Source of the DNA: Adiantum capillus-veneris
Taxonomy: Eukaryota > Streptophyta > Polypodiopsida > Polypodiales > Pteridaceae
Length of the DNA stretch: 64,000 nucleotides
Reading direction: 5' to 3'
NCBI GenBank assembly: GCA_014529385.2
Contig: CM043955.1
Coordinates: 140,832,640-140,896,639, forward strand
Shown in pieces: positions 57,473-64,000 of the stretch. Under the pieces are notes generated by a model that was not told where the DNA came from, searched no databases, and saw only the letters and a list, made by a program, of their open reading frames with translations. The number at the start of each line of letters is the position of its first letter. Positions within the stretch are counted from its first letter, which is position 1. The translations under genes and the position numbers were made by a program.

Positions 57473-58310
57473 TCATCGTGTACCCATAAGTTCTATGCAA
57501 TGTGTAAATTGCTCTGAGGCTAGGCTCTTCATGAGAGCATCTGCGGGGTTGTCATCAGTGTGAACCTTGACAAGCTCGATGCACTTGCCAACCAATGCAT
57601 CTCGTATGACATGGTATCTGACCTCTATGTGTTTTGACTTTGAGTGAAACACCGGATTCTTTGCCAAAGCAATGGTACTTGGACTATCACAATGCAGTAC
57701 TGGAACCTCGTGAATGCCTAAATCTCCCACTAGACAAGCTAACCATATGGATTCCTTGTTGGCATCAGACACAACAACATATTGTGCCTCAATGGTAGAT
57801 GAAGACGTGTAATCTTGGAGACACGATCTCCAAGAGATAGCTGCTCCAACAAACATGAACACATAGACAGATGTGGATCTTCTACGATCCACGCAACCCT
57901 CCTAATTCCCATCTGTGTAACCTACAATAGATGCATCACTATTGTCGAAGCGTAGACACTTGCTAGCTTTACCTTTCAAATATCTGAGGATTTTCTTCAT
58001 TGATTCCCAATGCTTTTTTCCAGGGGTGTCCATGTACCTACTAACCACTCCCACTGCATGTGCAATGTATGGTCTTGTGGCTACCATAGCGTACATCAAA
58101 CTGCTAACTACTGAACAGTATGGCACTTTCACCATTTCCTCCTTCTCAACCACTATCTTGGGAGAATCTTCCTTGCTAAGTTTGGAGTATGCTTGCATTG
58201 GGGTACTCAGTGACTTCCCCCCCTACTACAAACTAAAATGTTGCAAGACTTTGTGGATGTACTTTTCTTGAGATAATTCAAGAATTCCACATTGCGTGTC
58301 TCTCTTGATT
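57473..58310 (-). pseudogene. Copia RT end and RNase H fragment
   Basis: Minus-strand frame 58198-57902 encodes VPYCSVVSSLMYAMVATRPY, HWESMKKILRYLKGKASKCL and SIVGYTDGN, the RT-RNase H connection. Frame 57892-57473 encodes RRSTSVYVFMFVGAAISW, SSSTIEAQYVVVSDANKES, LHCDSPSTIALAKNPVFHSK and HIEVRYHVIRD (RNase H). Upstream traces (QCGILELSQEKYIHKVLQHF at about 58310-58220) extend it. A TAG at 57902 separates the two frames, which stay in register apart from that. RT catalytic core, integrase and gag are absent. Confidence 0.93.
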
Positions 58311-58434
58311 TGCATACCAAGAAAGTGATAACGTCGATCGTTGATTATAAAGATTGTAGTTGATAATTTGGTATTGTTATTGCTAACTTAGAAAAATTTC
58401 ACTCTCTCTCGACCAACCAGAGAGATGGTCAAGT
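58311..58434. other. Junction sequence
   Basis: Between the copia fragment and the gene end below. The left end of the CACTA-like element was not found here. Confidence 0.3.
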
Positions 58435-58660
58435 ATTGGGAGCAACGTACAGAATTTGATACTTGACGATGGTTGTTTGAAAACAACCACATCTCTCGCA
58501 AGCAATTCGACGCGGCGGTTGGACCACTACAAGCGGTAAGTTTAAACAAGTAATTTTGTGTCAATTGTTTTGAGCTGTGGATAATTGTTTAATTTGGTTC
58601 GTGTTTATGTAGAGTCAAAGTGATCCAACATACGTGCCTCTGGACGATGACGAAGATTAG
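58435..58660 (+). pseudogene. Two 3' exons of an unrecognised, probably CACTA-borne gene
   Basis: Exon 58435-58535 encodes MVKYWEQRTEFDT(stop)RWL then FENNHISRKQFDAAVGPLQA and ends at a GTAAGT donor. An intron of 77 bp ends at TTATGTAG, and the last exon 58613-58660 encodes SQSDPTYVPLDDDED and a stop, in phase 0. One TGA breaks the first exon. The acidic ending and the downstream CACTA-like terminus resemble the arrangement at 61142 (GRDETSD) and 21691. I recognise no family. Confidence 0.45.
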
Positions 58661-58863
58661 ATAAAAAATGTTTTGTCAAAACTTTCGTAAAGTCCCAATG
58701 TGGCACAATGTTTATACAACTATTTACTTTTTATTGTAAACTTTTTGAAATAGTTGATCTTCTACATATTTCATTCTCAAGGTAAAGTAGATTCAATTTC
58801 ATTTCTTTAGTATTTTTTATACTTTTCCAAAAAACAATTGATGTTTTATTGTTTTTATGTAGG

Positions 58864-58917
58864 TCAAAAATAAAGGTGCTCATTTGGGCCACCCAAATTG
58901 AGCACCTTTATTTTTGA
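58864..58917. repeat. Near-perfect 54-nt hairpin
   Basis: Arms TCAAAAATAAAGGTGCTCA + TTTGGG and CCCAAA + TGAGCACCTTTATTTTTGA pair around a CCA loop with one bulged T. It sits between the gene end at 58660 and the subterminal repeats. Confidence 0.92.
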
Positions 58918-59138
58918 AATGGCGTTTAGCGGTAATATACGTGGTAATAGTAGCGGCAAAGGTCACAGTAATAGCAGTGGGTATATTGCCGCGACTATTA
59001 CCGCGCTTATTGCTGACAAACCACTACCGCGCCGTTCGTAGCCGCGGTTATTGCCGCCCACGCAAATTTTTCTCTCTCCTTTCTCCTTTGTTTCTCCGCG
59101 ACAATGTTGGCGGTTTTCGGAAACTCCTCTTATAGTTG
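58918..59138 (+). mobile_element. CACTA-like right end, subterminal GCGGTAATA/TATTACCGC
   Basis: Dense inverted and direct copies of GCGGTAATA, GTGGTAATAG, CTATTACCGCG and GGTTATTGCCGCC run from 58930 to 59060. The segment ends in CTCCTCTTATAGTTG (59125-59139), close to the complement of the CACTACAAGAGG terminus at 60478. The sequence directly after it is family 1 leader (minus sense), so this element probably inserted there. Confidence 0.55.
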
Positions 59139-59937
59139 CATCATACGGGTATGATTTTTGCTAATGGATTCTTGTCCAAAATTTTACCAGAAGCATCCCC
59201 AAGTGTCCAGCACTGGTTTTCAAGCACTTTTACCAATTTTCATGCAAAAATATGCTCAGAATCACAAGTTTCTCTTTTTTCGTTTCTGACACTCCGTCTT
59301 TTGTCTTTTGGGTACCTCGGGTTGGTAACACTCTGGTGCAGTCAAATTTGTCAAATTTGGTCTCCAAATGCCTCTTGAAATATCATACACGTATGATGTC
59401 CAAGTTTGCAGAATTTCAATTTTTTTACACAAAACTCTTGCAAATGTCCTTTTATATGCACAACATCAATCAATCATGAAAAATGTCAACAAAAGCCTGT
59501 TTACATTTTTACCCTCAAATTCAACTTTTCAGAGATTGTGAATACAAACAAACACTTCAGCAAATAAATCAGTGATGAATAGCTCTAGATCAGAATCAGC
59601 ATGTCCTACCTAAAACTACTCCTACACATCATATGGGGTTTTGCATTTATGAGTAGAAAAATGCTTCACTGTCACCACACACGGACTGGCAAACGCTTTT
59701 ATCACCTTACAAATTACTCGACCATCACCAACTACTCTAATCTACAACTAATACTACAAATCCTAACTAAATCTATGTAGTCGTAAACCCTCGACAAGAC
59801 ACATGCTTCCTGGTTGTCCACTTGATCTCGAATTATCTTCCTCCAGATCCACTTAAGAAAGATTCCCTCTTTAGTTGAAACTAAAGCAAGCAACCATTAC
59901 ACGAGTGTTAGTAGAATTACCTACTTAAGTCCTTGTG
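59139..59937 (-). repeat. Family 1 leader, copy C (proximal part)
   Basis: Reverse complement matches 29320-29960 of copy B: after the primer site come GGTTGCTTG-TTTAGTT, GGAAGCATGTGTCTTG, GCATTTTTCTACTCAT and AGAGCTATTCATCA. Palindrome cores are present at 59381-59400 and, degraded, near 59143-59160. Truncated at the CACTA-like end. Confidence 0.88.
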
Positions 59938-59955
59938 TCCCCAGCAACGACACCA
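59938..59955 (-). other. Primer-binding site for tRNA-Asp (family 1 copy C)
   Basis: Minus sense TGGTGTCGTTGCTGGGGA, three transitions from the tRNA-Asp complement. It lies one or two bases from the LTR end GCTCCCGCAACA. Confidence 0.85.
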
Positions 59956-59956
59956 A

Positions 59957-60221
59957 TGTTGCGGGAGCAAATCACACCACCTATAAAGTGCATGCAACAC
60001 TACCTAGATCAAGATAATGTCAATCGAGGACACAGATGACACGATAGGTGCACGGAGGCAATCTCTACAGCTTGTCAGGCTAAGACCATCCCACACATAC
60101 AACACTCTGGCCAACTAAACCACAATCAAGAATCTCAATACTCTCAACTACACCACCCAATCCACATACACAAAAACGAAAGGAAACTCACCAAACCGTA
60201 CCAAACTCGTATGAAACTTAA
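59957..60221 (-). mobile_element. Family 1 5' LTR remnant, copy C
   Basis: Reverse complement of the last about 260 bp of the LTR seen at 51310-51563. It supplies the true LTR end (…TTTGCTCCCGCAACA) that the poly(C) run obscures in copy D. The 5' remainder of the LTR is missing beyond 60221. Confidence 0.85.
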
Positions 60222-60276
60222 TTGACTCCTTGTTTGCAAGGCCAATCAACAAATGCATAAAATGCAAGAGACAAAT

Positions 60277-60400
60277 ACCACAAAGGCTAGTGCTAGAGCT
60301 ACTGAAGCGTCTCTAGGGCCTGTAGAGCTACTGTAGACACATACCACAAAGGCTAATGCTAGAGCCTGTAGAGCTACTGAAGCATCTCTAGGGCCTCGTC
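60277..60400. repeat. Two tandem copies of a 66-bp unit
   Basis: ACCACAAAGGCTA-TGCTAGAG at 60277 restarts at 60343; each copy contains ACTGAAGC-TCTCTAGGGCCT. The second copy has a small rearrangement. Confidence 0.85.
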
Positions 60401-60499
60401 TGAACAAGTTCTTGTAACTATGCCTCATGCTATCCATCACTCCACAAGTGGGTCTCGTACTCCTCGGGCTAAGACTACACTACAAGAGGTTGTGTACTC

Positions 60500-60740
60500 T
60501 TGTGACGCTTATAGCGACGAAAATACATTGGGTTTTTTAATCCCCCGGTGTCGCAAAAAGCGTCGCTAACAACGTCGATAAGAGAACGTCGCTATAGAAA
60601 TCGCTACAGGCGTCTCTATAAGCTTCGCTATATGCGTCGCTATATAGCGACACGTATAGCGACACGTATAGCGACGCTGCACGGCCGTAAATACAGACTC
60701 TTATAGCGATGCTGCAGTGCACAATGTAGCGACGCCCGAG
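60500..60740. promoter_or_regulatory. CACTA subterminal repeats (AGCGACG / CGTCGCT)
   Basis: At least eight direct and inverted copies of AGCGACG, TAGCGAC or close variants between 60504 and 60740, e.g. GCGTCGCTATATAGCGACAC. In En/Spm elements such arrays are bound by the TnpA product to bring the ends together. Confidence 0.85.
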
Positions 60741-60745
60741 ATTAA

Positions 60746-61141
60746 AAAAATTTGGTGGCAGGGCATTCACCCATCAACCATATTGAATGTTTCATTGGTC
60801 AATTTACCTTTGAAAAAAAGTACAAAGGTAAATATAGACCCAAAATAGTCAGCCACAAGACAATATAATCATTAACTCCATCATCCATAGTACGTATTAT
60901 TTGCAAAATAAAGATACAAAAATGACAAGCGTGAATTGATAGAAGTAAATAAATGAACAAATTTTACACAGCAGCAAAATCACTTGATTGTTAATCATTG
61001 CAAATGTAATAGATACAAACCATTGTGATTATTTAAAAAATATACATGGTTTTCAAAAATACATAGTTACATGGTCTCATGATACATAAGCTAGGACAAA
61101 AAGAAACCAATGCTATCTAGCTATGGCTAAACTGACGTCGT
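60746..61141. other. 3' flank of the TnpA-like gene
   Basis: AT-rich non-coding sequence between the gene's last exon and the subterminal repeats. It probably holds the polyadenylation region; an AATAAA-like signal could not be singled out. Confidence 0.4.
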
Positions 61142-62458
61142 CTAATCAGACGTCTCATCGCGTCCAAGCGGCGTATCTGTCGGATTCTGCAAAAAAAAAA
61201 ACAATAAGATAGCTTTTTGCAAGTATAATTAAACATATAGCGAGCGACGTTTATAAAACAATACAATAAATAGAAAAAAATAAATCCTAATACTAACCAT
61301 GCCGCCGCGAGAAGTCAGGATGTCTATAAGGGCGTTTAAGCCCTTCCTGCCTACGTACTCACGCTCGTACGGAGTGGGATCACGTCCTGTAAACGACCAC
61401 TGCCAAAACATACAAAGAATCCATTATGTTAGAATTTCAAATCCCATAAACCCTAAACTATCGAACATAGATGCAAAAACGCTTACAAAATCGGCCTCAA
61501 ATGATGCCCACCCGCCGCTCCCCAAGTGGTGCGAGCTCCCTGCCTCTACTCGCGCTCTGGCTGCCTACTTTTGTTGCTTCCACTTGTCGGGATTCTCGCG
61601 CGCTTCTTTCTTCGCATGCTTCCAATCTTCTTTGGCCAGCCAATCTGGTCTGTTCCATCCATGCTTGATTGATTTTTGCACTTCGGAACGCTTATGCTTG
61701 CAGTATTCGTGCATTCGAACCTTCATCACATCTTCATTGAAGCGGTCATCCCGTGTTGGAATGGGAAACTCGTCATGAAGCATGCTGATGACTCTGTCTT
61801 TTAATTCTTTCGGTATTTCACTCCAGGTGTTTAGTATGTAGTGTCTAAACACCTGAGAGCAAAGACCGCGCATGCGCGAAATCACCTTCTTGCCGTCATC
61901 ATCCAAGATGATGCCGCCGCTGAAGTCGACGAAGTAAGGCAAGCCCTCTCGCCTTTGACGCATGAACCTAGGCGTCTTGACAGGGGTCTCTAGCGGCCTG
62001 TCAACGGGGGTACGAACGCCAGGTGTCTCCACTAGAGTCTGAGCCTCGAAGCGAGGAGTGTCCACTGGAGTGACTCCCGAAGGAGTAGCTAGTGGTGTGT
62101 AGCTGTGGGGAACGGCACTCAGCCGTGCAAAACCTGGTGTCAATGGCGATGCCGTGGCTGGTGTCGAGATGGGCAAAGAAGGGGAGGGTAAAGAGCCTCG
62201 TCGAACACGAGACGGTGTCGAAGCATCGGTGGCACCACCCCCACAACAACCGCCACCGCCACCACTAGAGCGCTGGTGCCTAGACGAGTGTGAAGATCAT
62301 CTCGTCGACACCGAAGCTTCGGAGCGCGCTGAGGACTCCGAAACAGAGGGAGATGCGGATGGAGTAGGAGCGCGCGATGGTGCACCTGAGCGATGACGCT
62401 CCACGTACCACTGTCTCTGCTGGGGTGACAAAGAAGAAAGAAACTCATCATCATCCAT
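61142..62458 (-). pseudogene. CACTA TnpA-like gene (Transposase_24-like), two in-frame stops
   Basis: Three exons fit in phase 0: 62458-61487 (324 codons from MDDDEFLSSLSPQQRQWYVE), 61399-61298 (34 codons, WSFTGRDPTPYEREYVGRKG...) and 61186-61142 (NPTDTPLGRDETSD, stop). Introns have GT...AG ends. The N-terminal third is Ser/Pro/Thr-rich (e.g. TPATASPLTPGFARL). The core HYILNTWSEIPKELKDRVIS ... WLAKEDWKHAKKEAREN matches the layout of plant Ptta/En-Spm second proteins, which bind subterminal repeats. A TGA at 62299-62297 and a TAG at 61567-61565 break exon 1, and both could derive from single C-to-T changes (CGA, CAG). Without them the product would be about 372 residues. Confidence 0.75.
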
Positions 62459-62524
62459 ACCTGCATTAAACACACGAACATTTAAACTTAATATTGAATG
62501 AATGGAGTAGAAAACATGTACAAG

Positions 62525-62528
<4 letters not shown>

Positions 62529-62562
<34 letters not shown>
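62529..62562. repeat. (GA)n microsatellite
   Basis: Short GA run upstream of the TnpA-like start codon. Confidence 0.95.
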
Positions 62563-62567
<5 letters not shown>

Positions 62568-62749
62568 ATACAATGACGCAATGACGCAAATACTTAAAGA
62601 GCCGGAGAATCATACAAGAACACTCCAGTGCTTGTAGCTTTGGAATGTTCAAAGGCTAGTAGCAACAGAAAGCGTTTTTCTTCTATTCAACTTGAGTGAT
62701 GAAAGAGGCAAGTGCATAACTCTGAATTTACAAAAAAATATTTATGGCT

Positions 62750-64000
62750 TTAAGAGATCTCTCTCTCATCCTCGCATAGCTCAGTATAACTTCCTATATC
62801 TATATAGAGCTCTTCGTTTAAACAGATGTCCTCTGTTTCATTTTGTAGATCCTCTGCATGCACCCCATAGAGAGTAGCATGTTGATGTTCGTCTGGCACC
62901 ACCTCCACGGCTTCTGACTGATCATCTTCTCCGATCTCCTCCATTGATGCTGCTGTGATTGGCACATGGTAGCCTTCATACGTCCGTACACTACAAGGGG
63001 ATACCTCTATGACGTACCACCAGTTTGATGCAGACTTTGTGGGATGAAATATCACTTGCCAGAGCCACATAACTTACATGAGAGCTTCCAAGCACATAAA
63101 TTCTAAAACACACGTTAACTATTTACATACTTACTTGTTCACAATGCTCGGGTAGTACAAAAGTGTCTCTTAGGTCAGTCCATTTCTTAGTTGAATCCAC
63201 CTCAAGAAAACCAGACTCTCCTCTACGCACAGTAGCGTTGCGACCCTCCATGATTATCTTGAACCATTGCACGTCGAACAAGTCGACAAAAAATCCTCTA
63301 TAATCGATCCTCAAAATCTCTTGTAGCGTGCCGAAGTAAGTGAGTTCCACCACCACAAGATCTGCATCAGAGGACCGTCGTCGACTAGACTGTTCAAATT
63401 TTGCCATGATTCCACAATCTTGAGTAAAACGTTTTTTGTCGATCCGTTCCACCCTAAAATGTCGACCTTTACACCATACTGCTGTGTATGACTTATACTA
63501 CAACCAACAAAGATTATGAGTGGCCGTTCAAACATCAAGAAAGTTACTGTCGTACATTGCAAACCTACCTTGGTGGCGCAACCCCTAGAGTACTCCCACT
63601 CTTCCTCAGTCACTTCTTCACCGCATTGTTGTGCGCTTTTCAGTTGTTTGTGCAACCATCTTAAGCTCGTGAATGTTGGTAGGCTCTCCAGACCCGTGGG
63701 ATAGTGCATCGGTGGTCGTCTTCCACGTCTCCACTCGATTCTTGCCCTTTGTCGCTCTTGCTTTGCATCCTCATATTGTGAGATCCACTTCTGCATGACT
63801 GGATTGTGAAGCATGCAAAATTGGTTGATTTTAGCTTGTAAATCTTCCGTCATCTTCTTCTCAATACCGAGATTGCACATGACAATTCCAGATATGCGCT
63901 CATCATCTATGGTTCGCCATAGCGTGTCCCGGGTTTTATCAAATCCATCTAGCCACTCTCCAATGTACACTAGGGACTCTGATACCAGCCAACCTTCTGC
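62750..64000 (-). CDS. CACTA transposase (TnpD-like), C-terminal part
   Basis: Open in every visible exon: from beyond 63970 to 63569, then 63497-63135 (121 codons) and 63055-62750 (101 codons plus TAA). The first ends EEEWEYSRGCATK at a GTAGGT donor and carries MTEDLQAKINQFCMLHNPVM, the end of the DUF4218-like region. The second holds YTAVWCKGRHFRVERIDKK and VVVELTYFGTLQEILRIDYR (DUF4216-like). The third gives VIFHPTKSASNWWYVIEVSP and an acidic tail. The acceptor at 63055 is odd: GGCAAG|TG or GGCAA|GTG rather than a clean AG before GTG. The catalytic RNase H-like domain lies outside the window. TnpD-type proteins cut the ends bound by TnpA. Confidence 0.85.

Larger units (their letters stand above)
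60478..64000 (-). mobile_element. CACTA (En/Spm) transposon, runs past the window end
   Basis: Left terminus CACTACAAGAGG at 60478, preceded by CTA (candidate 3-bp target site). Inside lie a subterminal repeat block, a TnpA-like gene (61142-62458, minus) and a TnpD-like gene (62750 to beyond 64000, minus). The right terminus is outside the window. Little decay compared with the other elements suggests a younger insertion. Confidence 0.9.

Overview
This window looks like repeat-dense nuclear DNA from a land plant. The evidence is a plant mix of mobile elements (Ty3/gypsy chromovirus with a chromodomain, Ty1/copia elements, CACTA/En-Spm elements with split transposase genes), primer sites complementary to plant tRNA-Asp and initiator tRNA-Met, a PLS-type pentatricopeptide-repeat relic, an NB-ARC P-loop relic, and very long (CT)n/(GA)n tracts. 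A fern or lycophyte would fit, but that is a guess from style. I found no intact host gene; most recognisable coding sequence is transposon-derived or a broken gene fragment.

Layout. 1-2.2 kb: little recognisable, one tandem duplication. 2.2-6.5 kb (minus): a gypsy RT-RNase H fragment, then a 5'-truncated chromovirus pol with chromodomain. 7-12.1 kb (minus): element family 2, a ~1,220-codon gag/protease-like reading frame broken only by stop codons, preceded by a leader with long palindromes. 12.1-16.9 kb: an unrecognised spliced relic, GA tracts, a PPR relic and a possible kinase loop. 16.9-19.2 kb (plus): a copia element interrupted by a 237-bp repeat (R1). 19.3-22.5 kb: a proline-rich spliced relic, an HSPA12-like exon between direct repeats, and a CACTA-like right end. 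22.5-25 kb (plus): family 1 copy A. 25.1-28.5 kb (minus): a copia element with its 3' LTR. 29.3-38.4 kb (plus): family 1 copy B, with tRNA-Asp primer site, palindromic leader, gag-like and protease frames, a captured DEAD-box helicase piece, polypurine tract and LTR. 39.7-51.6 kb: family 1 copy D, split by about 1 kb and 6.2 kb of extra DNA (the latter with a long-hairpin array), ending in a longer captured helicase piece and an LTR. 52.5-53.4 kb: an NB-ARC scrap and a copia 5' LTR with its primer site. 57.5-58.3 kb (minus): a copia fragment. 58.4-59.1 kb: a second CACTA-like right end, lying against family 1 copy C (59.1-60.2 kb, minus). 60.478 kb to the window end: a CACTA element whose TnpD-like gene is open in every visible exon.

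The unusual system is the pair of element families (1 and 2). Both have long untranslated leaders carrying repeated units with a palindrome in each, a gag-like protein with knuckle-like Cys/His motifs, lysine/glutamate-rich segments and a retropepsin-like region, and no visible reverse transcriptase, RNase H or integrase. They look like non-autonomous LTR elements moved by another element's enzymes. Family 1 has also picked up an intronless stretch of a DEAD-box RNA helicase next to its polypurine tract, and this is shared by two copies.
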